The translations under genes were made by a program, and so were the position numbers. Source: Reichenbachiella ulvae (GTDB lineage: Bacteria; Bacteroidota; Bacteroidia; Cytophagales; Cyclobacteriaceae). Taken from it: a stretch of 64,000 nt of DNA. Below the pieces are notes generated by a model. The model had not been told where the DNA came from. It ran no database searches and saw only the letters and a list, made by a program, of their open reading frames with translations. Of the stretch, positions 7,229-16,521 are shown in pieces. The stretch is from NCBI RefSeq assembly GCF_025833875.1, contig NZ_JAOYOD010000001.1:4728501-4792500 (forward strand), in the 5' to 3' direction. The first letter of the stretch is position 1, and the number at the start of each line of letters is the position of its first letter.

Positions 7229-9208
7229 TTAGTAGGCCAAGATTTCTTCCAGCTTCTCCACGAATCGCTTTTTGGGTAAGTATTCGGCCTCCAGAGGTCC
7301 TGCAAAAGGAACTGGAGTATCCATACTCGCAACACGCATCACTGGTGCATCCAAATAGTGGAAACAATGCTCACTGATCCAGGCGGATATTTCAGCACCA
7401 ATACCGCCAGTCATGTTGTCTTCGTGCAGAATCAGGACTTTGCCCGTTCTTTTGACTGTAGATTCGACTATGTTTTTGTCCCAGGGCTGAAGGCTGCGTA
7501 GATCGACTACTTCTACATCCAAATCCTCTCGATCACTCAATACTTCGATGACCCATTCCACGCCCATACCATAGGTGATGATGCTGAGATCTTCTCCTCG
7601 TGATACGTAGCGGCCTTTGCCCATTTCAACAGTATAGTAATCTACGGGTACATTTTGATGTTTGGATCTATATAGCGCCTTGTGTTCAAAGAACAATACA
7701 GGGTTAGGGTCTTCGATGGCCGCATTGAGCAAACCTTTGGCATCATATGGAGTCGAAGGATAAACGATTTTTAGTCCAGGGACATGAAAGAACCAGGCCT
7801 CATTGGACTGTGAGTGGTAAGGGCCTGCACCTACACCAGCCCCGGTAGGGAGGCGAACTACCACGTCTGCATTTTGTCCCCAACGGTAGTGGCTTTTGGC
7901 GAGGTTGTTTACGATTTGGTTGAATCCACAGCTGACGAAATCTGCGAACTGCATTTCGACGACCGATTTCATGCCTTGAATCGAAAGGCCAAGTGCCGCT
8001 CCCAAAATGGCAGACTCACATATGGGCGTATTTCGGATGCGCTCCTTGCCAAACAATTCTACAAAACCTTCGGTGACCTTGAAAACTCCACCATATTCAG
8101 CAATATCCTGTCCCATTACGATCAATTCCGGATATTTTTCCAGGCTTTGCTTCAACCCTTCTGAGATTGCATCCACAAATCTTAAGGTGCTTTTCCTTCT
8201 GGATTTAGGGATGGTGATTCTTTGTTTGTGAGCTTGAAAGAGATCATTGATTTCAGTTTCTGGATTGGCGCTGATGCTGCTTTCTTCATTGGCACGATCT
8301 AGCTCAGTCCTGATTTGTTCATTGATCTCTGATTTGATATTTTCGATCGTAGATGGATCCAATACCTTAGATTCAATCAGATAAGATTCGAAATTTTGGA
8401 CAGGATCCTTTTTCGTCCATTGTTCAACGATTCCTTCTGGATAATACTTCGTTCCGCTGGCCTCTTCATGACCTCTGATTCGAAAGGTCATGCATTCTAT
8501 TAGAATAGGCTGGGAATGTTCGGCGATCTTCTTTTTGGCCTGTTCTATTCCATGATACACATCTAATAGGTTGTTGCCGTCCACCTGCATGGTTTCAATG
8601 CCATATCCAGGGCCTTTTAGTGTGAAGCTTTCCATCCGAAATTGCTCATGGCTAGGAGTGGAAAGCCCCCAGCAGTTGTTCTCTACCAGAAAGATGACAG
8701 GCAGTTGCCAAACTGAAGCCACATTGAGTGCTTCATGAAAATCTCCTTCGCTAGCTCCTCCATCACCGGTAACGACCAGAGTGCTTTTCTTTTTGTCTCT
8801 TAGCTGATCAGCAAGAGCAATCCCATCTGCGACTCCTAATTGGGCACCCAGGTGGGAGATCATACCCACTATTTTATGCTCTTGAGTCCCAAAGTGAAAT
8901 GAACGGTCGCGACCTTTGGTAAATCCACTGGCTTTGCCTTGAAACTGTGCGAAAAGTCTATGTAGTGGAATTCCTCGAGTCGTAAACATTCCGAGATTGC
9001 GATGCATGGGGAGGATGTATTCGTCGCTATCCATGGCTAAAGTAGCTCCAACAGAAATTGCTTCTTGACCATAGCCTGAAAACCATTTGCTGATTTTGCC
9101 TTGACGGAGCAGAATGAGCATTTTGTCTTCTATAAGCCGTGGTAGGAGTAGGGCTTTGTAGAAAGCAATAAGTTGCTCTTGATTTAGGTCTTTACTATCA
9201 AATTTCAT
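7229..9208 (-). CDS. 2-oxoacid (branched-chain/pyruvate type) dehydrogenase E1, fused alpha and beta subunits
   Basis: The 659-residue length matches the Bacteroidota fusion of E1 alpha (~1-320) and E1 beta (~335-659). The thiamine diphosphate motif is GDGGASEGDFHEALNVAS ending in ENN. The beta half has GQDIAEYGGVFKVTEGF and the C-terminal transketolase domain (VEVVDLRSLQPWD, HEDNMTGGIGAEI). It decarboxylates 2-oxoacids and transfers the acyl group to the lipoyl group of E2. No E2 or E3 gene is in the window, so those are encoded elsewhere. A -7-like TAGATTTG lies on the minus strand at 9240-9247, about 30 bases upstream of the start. Substrate preference cannot be read from the sequence. Confidence 0.93.
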   Translation of the reverse strand: MKFDSKDLNQEQLIAFYKALLLPRLIEDKMLILLRQGKISKWFSGYGQEAISVGATLAMDSDEYILPMHRNLGMFTTRGIPLHRLFAQFQGKASGFTKGRDRSFHFGTQEHKIVGMISHLGAQLGVADGIALADQLRDKKKSTLVVTGDGGASEGDFHEALNVASVWQLPVIFLVENNCWGLSTPSHEQFRMESFTLKGPGYGIETMQVDGNNLLDVYHGIEQAKKKIAEHSQPILIECMTFRIRGHEEASGTKYYPEGIVEQWTKKDPVQNFESYLIESKVLDPSTIENIKSEINEQIRTELDRANEESSISANPETEINDLFQAHKQRITIPKSRRKSTLRFVDAISEGLKQSLEKYPELIVMGQDIAEYGGVFKVTEGFVELFGKERIRNTPICESAILGAALGLSIQGMKSVVEMQFADFVSCGFNQIVNNLAKSHYRWGQNADVVVRLPTGAGVGAGPYHSQSNEAWFFHVPGLKIVYPSTPYDAKGLLNAAIEDPNPVLFFEHKALYRSKHQNVPVDYYTVEMGKGRYVSRGEDLSIITYGMGVEWVIEVLSDREDLDVEVVDLRSLQPWDKNIVESTVKRTGKVLILHEDNMTGGIGAEISAWISEHCFHYLDAPVMRVASMDTPVPFAGPLEAEYLPKKRFVEKLEEILAY

Positions 9209-9364
9209 CAGGCAGTGGATTGTCGGATTACCTTCGCAGCAAATCTATATAGGATATTTTGAATGGTAGGAATGGCGTCACTCTAATGTATAAATCAGAA
9301 GCATTAATCCGATGCGTAAGATTATCTGAAAACTCCTCCTATTTTTGCGACATATCTAATACTT

Positions 9365-10606
9365 ATGGAATATCAGCGATTTGATTTAGAGAATGGATTG
9401 AAAGTGATTGTGCACGAGGATCACTCGACTCGTACAGCTGTGCTAAATCTGATGTATGACGTGGGGTCTCGGGATGAAAGTCCTGAGAAGACAGGTTTCG
9501 CGCATCTTTTCGAACATTTGATGTTTGGAGGTTCGGAGAATGTATCCAATTTCGATGATCCATTGCAAAAGGTAGGAGGAAATAATAATGCCTTTACCAG
9601 TCCTGATATGACCAATTATTACATGACGGTACCTTCCAATAATCTGGAAACGGCCTTTTGGTTGGAGTCGGATCGTATGCATGCCTTGTCTTTTGATCCT
9701 GTGGTGCTCGAGGTGCAGAGAAAAGTAGTGATAGAGGAATTTAATCAACGTTATCTCAACCAGCCCTATGGAGATGCCTGGCTTCAATTAAGACCCTTGG
9801 CTTACAAATCTCATCCCTACCGCTGGGCTACTATCGGGAAAGAAATTTCGCATATAGAAGAAGCTACCATGGATGATGTGAAATCCTTTTTCTATCAGCA
9901 CTATGTTCCCAACAATGCTGTTTTGGTCGTGGCAGGAGATGTGACGGTTGATCAAGTGAAGCACCTGGCTGAAAAGTGGTTTGGCCCTATCCCTGCCGGG
10001 AATCCAAACGCTAGAAATCTGCCTGTAGAACCAGAGCAAACTGAAAAGAGAAGCCTTCATGTGGAAGGTGATGTGCCTCTGGATGTCTTTTATCGTGTCT
10101 ATCCTATGGATGGTAGATTAGGGCAAAACTACCAGGTTCAGGATCTGTTGAGTGATGTTTTGGGGAGAGGAAAGTCATCCAGACTTTATCAAACTCTGGT
10201 GAAGGAAAAGCAATTGTTGAGTTCGGTTTCTGCCCATATTTCTGGATCTACAGATCCAGGTTTGATTGTGATCAATGGAAAGTTGAAAGAAGGAGTGAGC
10301 TTTGAAGAAGTGGATCTACTAGTGAATCAGGAAATCAATAACCTTATCACTAATGGTCTGCAGGTAGGGGAGTTAGACAGAGTCAAAGTGCATGCAGAGT
10401 CTTCTCATTTGTTTTCGGAAGTAGAATTGCTCAATCGTGCTATTAATCTGGCTTACTACACCTTGCTGGGCGATACGAGCTTGATAGACCGAGAGGTAGA
10501 GGCCATTCATGCGGTGACAGAGGAGCAATTGATCGATCAGGCAAAAAAAAGGTTGAGCCCCGAAAAGAGCTCAACCCTATATTATCATGCTAAGCGTGAG
10601 GCTTAA
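9365..10606 (+). CDS. M16 family zinc metallopeptidase
   Basis: The 413-residue protein has the inverted zinc motif HLFEH at residues 47-51 (H47, E50 catalytic, H51), followed by the KVVIEEFNQR block that supplies the third ligand. This is the small active-subunit type of insulinase/processing peptidase. No signal peptide is evident, so it acts in the cytoplasm or through a partner. A TATTTTTG -7-like element lies about 25 bases before the start. The gene is divergent from the E1 gene. Its stop codon lies inside the palindrome GCTTAAGC, which also carries the stop of the opposite gene (4-base overlap). Confidence 0.92.
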   Translation: MEYQRFDLENGLKVIVHEDHSTRTAVLNLMYDVGSRDESPEKTGFAHLFEHLMFGGSENVSNFDDPLQKVGGNNNAFTSPDMTNYYMTVPSNNLETAFWLESDRMHALSFDPVVLEVQRKVVIEEFNQRYLNQPYGDAWLQLRPLAYKSHPYRWATIGKEISHIEEATMDDVKSFFYQHYVPNNAVLVVAGDVTVDQVKHLAEKWFGPIPAGNPNARNLPVEPEQTEKRSLHVEGDVPLDVFYRVYPMDGRLGQNYQVQDLLSDVLGRGKSSRLYQTLVKEKQLLSSVSAHISGSTDPGLIVINGKLKEGVSFEEVDLLVNQEINNLITNGLQVGELDRVKVHAESSHLFSEVELLNRAINLAYYTLLGDTSLIDREVEAIHAVTEEQLIDQAKKRLSPEKSSTLYYHAKREA

Positions 10607-11235
10607 GCTTCTTTCCATTTGATCGTACAGCCTATGGCCTTAGTCGACTTTGTGGCTACTTCCTTACCTGCTAAAAGTTGATTGACGGCATCTGCCACGT
10701 AAAAAGTATCCGCTGAATTAGCGTCTTGAGGGTTGTTGTCTATGGCTCCAATATAAGACACCGTTAGATCCTTTCCATCTTTTTTCAAAACGTAAACATG
10801 TGGAGTTTTGGTAGCGCCGTAGGCTTTTGCTATCTCCTGGCTTTCGTCATAGAGATAAGGGAACGAATAATTCTTTTCTTTTGCTTGCTGTGCCATCGCT
10901 TCAAATGAGTCGCCAGGTTGTTTGGTTACATCATTAGAGTTGATCGCCAATACTGGATAGCCTTTGTCGGCAAATTGTTTGTTCAATTCGTCGATGCGGC
11001 TTTCGTATAGTTTGGCATATGGGCAAGTGTTGCAAGTAAAAACGACTATAAAGCCTTTTGCTTTTTTATAGTCTTCTGTCGATACCATTTTGCCATCTAC
11101 ATTTTTTAGCTCAAAGCCAATGGCCTTGTCTCCAACTTCATAACCTTCGCCCTTGGTGCCACCAAAGGCAGTGCCTATTAGTACGAGTAATAATAATCCT
11201 GTTTCAATTGCGAGTATGCTCAAATATTTTTTCAT
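10603..11235 (-). CDS. Exported thioredoxin-family (redoxin/AhpC-TSA-like) protein
   Basis: This 210-residue protein begins with a hydrophobic signal or anchor at ~4-25. A redoxin domain starts with YEVGDKAIGFELKNVDGK and carries a CNTCPYAK CxxC active site near residues 73-76. The TPHVYVLKKDG cis-proline region is also present. This subfamily (resembling resA-like and peroxiredoxin-like proteins) acts in the periplasm on thiols or peroxides. It follows the TlpA-like gene after 12 bases, so the two form one operon, probably for periplasmic redox control. Confidence 0.85.
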   Translation of the reverse strand: MKKYLSILAIETGLLLLVLIGTAFGGTKGEGYEVGDKAIGFELKNVDGKMVSTEDYKKAKGFIVVFTCNTCPYAKLYESRIDELNKQFADKGYPVLAINSNDVTKQPGDSFEAMAQQAKEKNYSFPYLYDESQEIAKAYGATKTPHVYVLKKDGKDLTVSYIGAIDNNPQDANSADTFYVADAVNQLLAGKEVATKSTKAIGCTIKWKEA

Positions 11236-11247
11236 GGGACTGTGGTT

Positions 11248-11739
11248 TTATTTTGTGAAATCAAGGTAAGCTTTTTCCAACTCACCTTCTTTAAACTCTT
11301 TTTCGAGAAATAATTTCTTTTCATTACGTGCGCTCAGCATCATAGTTGCAGGGATGGCCCCAGACCAGCTAGGATCGATCTTGTCTATAAAGGAATTGTA
11401 GTCTGTTTCGTCCAGTAAGTACAGTTTTGATTTGAGACCTTTCTTCTCTACGAATTTCTTCACCTTCCCCTCTAGATTGCTAGCGAAATCCATGCTCACG
11501 AGAATGACCTCTAGATTTTCATTTTTGTACTTTTCTAATAAAGCTTCGAACTGAGGAAGTTCCTTAACGCAGGGTCCGCACCAGGTAGCCCAAAAATTGA
11601 TGACTCTGTTATTGTCCGTTTTTGCATTTAGGATACTTTCCAGTTTTTCATACTTTATCACTTCTATATTCTGAGCTTGCGAAGTTGAAATGACCAAACT
11701 CAATACTACAATTGAAGCTAAGTAAGTGACTGTCTTCAT
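11248..11739 (-). CDS. TlpA/ResA-like periplasmic thiol-disulfide oxidoreductase
   Basis: The protein has 163 residues. The signal peptide is ~1-22 (MKTVTYLASIVVLSLVISTS, AQ). A thioredoxin fold carries the classical WCGPC active site near residues 54-58, preceded by INFWAT. The helix after the active site and the Pro of AIPATMML complete the fold. It is first in a two-gene minus-strand operon with the redoxin. Members of this family reduce periplasmic disulfides, for example in cytochrome c maturation; no haem-lyase neighbour is present here. Confidence 0.9.
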   Translation of the reverse strand: MKTVTYLASIVVLSLVISTSQAQNIEVIKYEKLESILNAKTDNNRVINFWATWCGPCVKELPQFEALLEKYKNENLEVILVSMDFASNLEGKVKKFVEKKGLKSKLYLLDETDYNSFIDKIDPSWSGAIPATMMLSARNEKKLFLEKEFKEGELEKAYLDFTK

Positions 11740-12031
11740 ATTAACGGTTTGTTTATAAATGATAACTCTAAATATAATGTCTTTAGGTTGAATTTAATAA
11801 GATGTTGTGGCAGGTGGTAATAGTGTACTGAGGCAGTTTTTATACTGAAAGTACAATTCGTGTAATTATTTAATTTTATCCACAATTTGAGTAGTTATCC
11901 ACATAGGCGTGAAAATCAGCGATAATTTATTTTAATCGGGTTTGTTTTGTGGGTTTTAAATAACTGTCTGTGGATAAATTAAAATGCGTTGTTGTGAAAA
12001 TTTGTACAGGTCTTGGAAAAGTCTAATTTGT
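11740..12031. other. AT-rich intergenic region with three perfect DnaA boxes (candidate oriC)
   Basis: No gene is visible in this 292-bp gap. It holds TTATCCACA at 11876-11884 and 11895-11903 on the plus strand and its exact complement TGTGGATAA at 11969-11977. The surroundings are very AT-rich (TTTAATTTTA, GATAATTTATTTTAAT, TAAATTAAAAT). Three perfect consensus DnaA boxes within 102 bp are far more than chance predicts. rpmH-rnpA, often near bacterial origins, starts 4 kb to the right. It could be oriC, a DnaA-titrating site, or a DnaA-regulated promoter of the operon starting at 11739. Confidence 0.6.
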
Positions 12032-13813
12032 TTATTCTTTGTCTGTTGAGATCAGTCTGTTTCTATAGGCATTAAAAATGCGTGATTTGGACAGGAATCC
12101 CAGATATTTACCGTTTTCTATCACGGGTAAATTCCAGGCTTGCGTGACTTCAAATTTATTCATCACTTCTTCCATAGAATCTTTTGGGTCCACTTCGGCA
12201 GGAGGGAGTTGCATAACCTGCTTTACGATGATTTGAGAACGTTTTTCCGGATCAAACATTTTTTCTCGGATGTCATCCAGAGTCACAATGCCTTCCAAAC
12301 CGCCTTCATAATTCAAAACGGGGAAAATGTTCCGTTTGGATATTTTTACGAGATCGATCAAATCGTCTAACGATGCATCATACTTGATCGAGAGTAAATC
12401 AGACTCTATCAATTTGCGCATTTTCATCTGGCTAAGGACCTGTCTGTCCTTGTCATGCTGGATCAAATCCCCTTTCTCTATCAGTGGCTTGGTGTATAGA
12501 GAGTAAGGCTCAAAATAATTGATGGTAGTAAAAGAAATGGCTGAAACCAGCATCAGTGGTACGAAAAGTTCGTAACCTCCTGTGATCTCTGCAATCAGAA
12601 ATATGGCTGTCAAAGGTGCGTGTAACACTCCGCTCATTACTCCGCACATACCGACCAGGGTGAAGTGGCTGGTGTCGATCTGGACAGGCAGAATGTAATT
12701 GATCGTACGAGCGAAAAGATAGCCGCCAATACCTCCCATGAAAAGAGAAGGAGCAAAAATACCTCCGCTACCCCCAGCTCCAATTGTCAAAGCAGAGGCC
12801 ACAGGTTTGATTACCAGAATGGCAAAAAGCAGCACGATAACTAGCAACGTCTGATCTGTTTCGCCATAGATCATGCTTTCATCAAAAATAACTGCGTCAT
12901 TTCCGTTGAGCAGATTCAAGATTACATTGTAACCCTCACCATAGATGGGAGGGAAGGCCAAAATGATAATGGCCAGCCCAACTCCGCCAAGCAGGGCTCG
13001 ATTCATGTCGTTTTTAATTTTTTCTATACTGTTCTCGACCAGGTAGGTGAGTCGAGTAAAGTGCACCGAGATGATACCGCAAGCGATACCAAGTAAGATG
13101 TAATAATGAATATGTTCAGGTTTGAATGCTTCGTGCAGCTTAAATGAAAATAGAAGTTCTCTACCCAAAAGTGTATAGGAAACCATCGATCCGACCACAG
13201 AAGAAATGAGGATTGGAATGAATTTGTTGATGGTAACATCAGTTAGGATCACCTCTATGGCGAAGATTACACCTGCAATAGGAGAGTTGAAGATCGCTGA
13301 GATAGCGCCCGATGCTCCACAAGCTATCAGTAGAGTTCGTTTCTTGTAGTTCATGTGGGTCAAGCGACCCAGGTTAGACCCTATGGCAGAACCCGTGACT
13401 ACAATAGGTGCCTCTAGCCCGACAGATCCTCCAAAGCCTACTGTGATGGCTGAGGTGACCATTCGTGTGTAGGTCAGGGTTCTTTTGACTACACTAGATC
13501 TTTTGGAAATGTAGTATAGGATTTTGGTGATCCCATGTCCGCCAATATGTGTGCTTTTGAAAATGTACTTAGAAATCAGTACTGTCAGGATAATACCGAT
13601 GACCGGATAGATCATGTAGAGAAAGCTGAGGCCACTGTTTTCTTGGTAGTCACTCAATAGATGCTGAATCAGATGTACGGCACTTTTGAGTGTAACTGCG
13701 GCAAAACCAGATACAAGGCCGACGATTCCACTCATGATTAGAATGAAGTTGTTGTTGCTGATGTGTTTTAGCCGCCATACCAAAAACTTTACCAGCAAGT
13801 CTTTTAAATTCAT
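12032..13813 (-). CDS. CLC-family chloride channel/transporter with C-terminal CBS domains
   Basis: This 593-residue membrane protein has the CLC fold over residues ~15-430. GLEAP corresponds to the GxEGP selectivity segment and keeps the gating glutamate, and GAGGSGGIFAPSLFMGG is the downstream anion-site motif. Two CBS domains occupy ~455-590 (FPVLNYEGGLEGIVTLDDI, WNLPVIENGKYLGFLS) and may bind adenine nucleotides to regulate gating. The family moves Cl- either passively or in exchange for H+; the retained gating Glu is compatible with exchange. It lies 97 bases downstream of the M61 peptidase gene on the same strand and could be co-transcribed. Confidence 0.93.
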   Translation of the reverse strand: MNLKDLLVKFLVWRLKHISNNNFILIMSGIVGLVSGFAAVTLKSAVHLIQHLLSDYQENSGLSFLYMIYPVIGIILTVLISKYIFKSTHIGGHGITKILYYISKRSSVVKRTLTYTRMVTSAITVGFGGSVGLEAPIVVTGSAIGSNLGRLTHMNYKKRTLLIACGASGAISAIFNSPIAGVIFAIEVILTDVTINKFIPILISSVVGSMVSYTLLGRELLFSFKLHEAFKPEHIHYYILLGIACGIISVHFTRLTYLVENSIEKIKNDMNRALLGGVGLAIIILAFPPIYGEGYNVILNLLNGNDAVIFDESMIYGETDQTLLVIVLLFAILVIKPVASALTIGAGGSGGIFAPSLFMGGIGGYLFARTINYILPVQIDTSHFTLVGMCGVMSGVLHAPLTAIFLIAEITGGYELFVPLMLVSAISFTTINYFEPYSLYTKPLIEKGDLIQHDKDRQVLSQMKMRKLIESDLLSIKYDASLDDLIDLVKISKRNIFPVLNYEGGLEGIVTLDDIREKMFDPEKRSQIIVKQVMQLPPAEVDPKDSMEEVMNKFEVTQAWNLPVIENGKYLGFLSKSRIFNAYRNRLISTDKE

Positions 13814-13910
13814 TTTGACCTATTTCTATTGTGATACATGATGCTTCGGGAGGGGAATCTGTCGCAAAGCTAAAGCCTAGAATCTTAGCTCAAAAGATAA
13901 TGGGGATTAA

Positions 13911-15596
13911 TTAAGCGCCCAGCCAGTCTTTTTTGGCTTTTTGTTGTTCAACAGTCGGCGACTTTTTATTCTCGATAACAGGGGTTGACCAGTAGGTATC
14001 TTCGCCAATGTTTACTTTTGCTATGGCTTTTCTTCCGGCTCTTTCAACAAGTAGAGTTATTTCTTTGGTTTCAAAGTCTAATTTTTCGCTCCATTCTTTC
14101 CCGTTGATCTCCAGTATTTTATCTCCCGCGATCAGTTGTTGGTAGGCTGGGCTCTCTGGTGCTATTTCTAAGATGGTTGCTCCTTCTAATAGGAGCCCTG
14201 TTGCAGAGCTAAGATTAGAACTGTGATTTTTGAAGGTCAGCAGGCAGCCGACCTGGTCAAAAGCTGATTCTAACAGGGGTTGTAGATCTTCTGTAGTTTC
14301 ATAGAGTCTCTTGGCCAACTCCAGGGTTGATTTACCCCCTATCTCATCAAATAGGCGATAAATGTCTTCTTTGGTATACCCTCCCTCGTCATAACGATGC
14401 CTTTCGTACATCTTGATCATGAGGTCCAAGAGAGAATGCTTGAATTGAGTTGTTTTTCTGATATGAATATCCAGAATCAAGGAGGCAAGTGCACCTTTTA
14501 CATAGATCGAAACTTCTTTGCTAGGTGGATTCTTTTTATAGCCATTTACCCATAGGTTTCTGGAGGATTGGATGAGTGAACTTTCGTGCCTTCCTGGATT
14601 CATAAAGTGTCTTTGGAGCAAAATATTGACTTCTTTGAAATAGGCGGCCTCATCATATACCCCGGATCGTTTCAGAAACCAGTCGCCATAATAGGTAGTG
14701 AACCCTTCTGCTGCGAATCCTGTTTCGAAGATTGTCTCTTTAGAGAAATCATAAGGAGACATCTCCTTAGGTCTGATTCTACAGACATTCCAAGCATGGA
14801 ATAGCTCGTGAGACGCAACACCCAGGAGGTTCTCGCGATAAGTTTCTTTGTCTTCTTCAGTGTTTGGCCCCAGAACCAGAACTGTAGAGTTTTGGTGTTC
14901 CACACCATGATAATGTTTATAGGGTAGAGATTGGATTAAAAATCGATAATCCTTCGTTGGACTTTCGCCCATCAACTCGATTTGCTCTTCGGTAAACCTT
15001 CTGAACTCTTTGATGATTGATTTTTCGTCCAACGGACAGTCACCCATGATATCGATATGAAATTGACTTTCGCCCACATAGTAGTTCATGGTATTGAGTC
15101 GATTGCTAGCGATTAAAGGAGAATCAGCCAATTCGTAAAAGTCTTTGCTCTGTAGTGTGAACTCATGTCCCAGAGCACAGGCAATCATATAGTCGATAGG
15201 AAGGTCTAATTGTATGTCATGCGGTTTGCTCAGAGAATATTGAGTATAAAAAACGCAGTTGACAAAGTTGATGTAGACCTGCATGTCATCTACGAAACTG
15301 TTGCCTGCATCCATCTTGTTGGCCAGGTAGTCGTAGCTTAGCGTCAGCTGTTGTTTCTTAGGGTTATCTGCGCTCCAAACATTGGGAGAGGTTTTGACCC
15401 AGCTGATTTCTTTTTCTTTTTCGTCGGTGATTTGGAATCGAAAGATATGATCGGCATAGGGGGCCAATTCGTATCTGCCAGGTCGCCAGGCGGGTAGCTC
15501 AAAGTCTACTTTTCCCTTTTGACATTCAGAAAATGTAATAGCTATTTTTAGAAACTGGCTAGTAGGAGTCGGGACCGAAAAATGACAAGAAACCAT
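13911..15596 (-). CDS. M61 family (glycyl aminopeptidase-like) metallopeptidase with PDZ domain
   Basis: The 561-residue protein has an N-terminal beta domain (VSCHFSVPTPTSQFLKIAITF, PAWRPGRYELAPYADHI). The catalytic domain carries HELFHAWN (HExxH) near residue 265 and GFAAEGFTTYYGDWF, which supplies the third ligand Glu. A C-terminal PDZ-like segment follows (ILEIAPESPAYQQLIAGDKILEINGKEW). No signal peptide is seen, so it is probably cytosolic, unlike the exported M61 protein at 54622-56460. A TATATTTG -7-like element is on the minus strand at 15617-15624. The gene is divergent from rpmH. Confidence 0.9.
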   Translation of the reverse strand: MVSCHFSVPTPTSQFLKIAITFSECQKGKVDFELPAWRPGRYELAPYADHIFRFQITDEKEKEISWVKTSPNVWSADNPKKQQLTLSYDYLANKMDAGNSFVDDMQVYINFVNCVFYTQYSLSKPHDIQLDLPIDYMIACALGHEFTLQSKDFYELADSPLIASNRLNTMNYYVGESQFHIDIMGDCPLDEKSIIKEFRRFTEEQIELMGESPTKDYRFLIQSLPYKHYHGVEHQNSTVLVLGPNTEEDKETYRENLLGVASHELFHAWNVCRIRPKEMSPYDFSKETIFETGFAAEGFTTYYGDWFLKRSGVYDEAAYFKEVNILLQRHFMNPGRHESSLIQSSRNLWVNGYKKNPPSKEVSIYVKGALASLILDIHIRKTTQFKHSLLDLMIKMYERHRYDEGGYTKEDIYRLFDEIGGKSTLELAKRLYETTEDLQPLLESAFDQVGCLLTFKNHSSNLSSATGLLLEGATILEIAPESPAYQQLIAGDKILEINGKEWSEKLDFETKEITLLVERAGRKAIAKVNIGEDTYWSTPVIENKKSPTVEQQKAKKDWLGA

Positions 15597-15927
15597 ATTT
15601 GATGTTTGTGTTTGTACAAATATAGTAGTGCCCAGTCAGTCCTACTTCCAAAGATTTGTATTGTTTTAGCCATGTTTGTCAATTAATCTGGAATATTTTG
15701 GGCTAGCTTTGAGCTTATTTTCCTGAATATTTGATTTAGTGCTTCATTTTAAGAGACTTGGCTTGAGAAAGAGTGGGTTTAGGTTTGTAATTCTATAAAA
15801 GCTACTTATTTTTGCACTCCGTTTTTCGAAAAGGCCGTCTGAGCGGTTCTGGGAGATTAAAAAAAGATTACAAACAGAAGGGACAGAATAAATATCTGAT
15901 CCGGTTTAAAGATAAAAAGAGAATAAG
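15597..15927. other. Divergent promoter region between M61 peptidase and rpmH
   Basis: No coding sequence is apparent. On the left is the M61 -7-like element (minus). On the right is the rpmH promoter (15784-15814) and a leader of about 105 bases up to the rpmH start. The leader contains an A-rich stretch (GATTAAAAAAAGATTACA) but no clear hairpin. Confidence 0.6.
15784..15814 (+). promoter_or_regulatory. Bacteroidota-type sigma-A promoter of rpmH
   Basis: TTTG at 15784-15787, a spacer of exactly 19 bases, then TATTTTTG at 15807-15814. This matches the Bacteroidota consensus (TTTG-N19-TAnnTTTG) without mismatch. The predicted start of transcription is near 15821. It drives the rpmH-rnpA-ctpA run. 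Confidence 0.8.
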
Positions 15928-16086
15928 ATGAAAAGAACATTTCAACCTTCGCAGAGAAAAAGAAAAAATAAGCACGGATTCAGATCTAGAATGGAGAGTG
16001 CTAACGGTAGATCTGTGATTGCTAGAAGAAGAGCAAAAGGCAGAAAAAAATTGACCGTTTCTGACGAAAGAAGTCACAAGAAGTAA
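15928..16086 (+). CDS. rpmH: Large ribosomal subunit protein bL34
   Basis: The gene encodes 52 residues beginning [20 protein letters not shown] and containing the family core [22 protein letters not shown]. The universal start MKRTFQPS fixes the ATG at 15928. It is a component of the 50S subunit. It directly precedes rnpA, the widespread gene order, and is read from the strong promoter at 15784-15814. Confidence 0.98.
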   Translation: MKRTFQPSQRKRKNKHGFRSRMESANGRSVIARRRAKGRKKLTVSDERSHKK

Positions 16087-16119
16087 GATTTGCTTACTTT
16101 TATTCCTTCTACATCTGAT

Positions 16120-16521
16120 ATGAAGGAAGGAAAAGATACGGATAAGAAATTTGGTTTTTCTAAAGCAGAAAGACTCAATAGCAAAAAGGAAATAGATGCT
16201 CTTTTTCAAAAAGGAGCATCTTTTTATTTTTATCCCTTTCTGATCAAATACTCCCCTTCTGAAAACTCTGAGGCTCAATGCCATCAGGCCCTGATATCTG
16301 TGTCTAAGCGAAATTTCAAAAGAGCAGTAGACAGAAATCGGGTCAAGCGACTGGTGAGGGAGTCTTATCGCCTCAACAAAGCAATACTGGACGACACTGG
16401 GCAGTATTATTCGATTGCTTATATTTACACTGCTAAAGAAATACACAAATTTGCTTTTGTGCAGAAAAAACTAATTGGCGCCTTGAAGCGTTTATTAGCT
16501 CAAATCGAAAAACAGGCGTAA
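16120..16521 (+). CDS. rnpA: Ribonuclease P protein component
   Basis: The protein is 133 residues from the ATG at 16120. A TTG at 16090 in the same frame would add ten residues that lack family character. FSKAERLNSKKEIDALFQKG opens the fold, and the RNA-binding RNR signature is present as SVSKRNFKRAVDRNRVKRLVRE. It binds the RNase P RNA and assists 5' maturation of tRNAs. The RNA subunit gene is not in the window. The stop codon is immediately followed by the ATG of the S41 peptidase. Confidence 0.96.
   Translation: MKEGKDTDKKFGFSKAERLNSKKEIDALFQKGASFYFYPFLIKYSPSENSEAQCHQALISVSKRNFKRAVDRNRVKRLVRESYRLNKAILDDTGQYYSIAYIYTAKEIHKFAFVQKKLIGALKRLLAQIEKQA

Noticed and set aside
12140..12370. Open frames antisense to the CLC gene
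   Set aside because: No start context or family similarity. The CLC and CBS motifs on the minus strand are unambiguous.
16090..16119. TTG start for rnpA that would add ten residues
   Set aside because: The residues MLTFIPSTSD have no family character and begin only three bases after the rpmH stop. The ATG at 16120 fits RnpA better.
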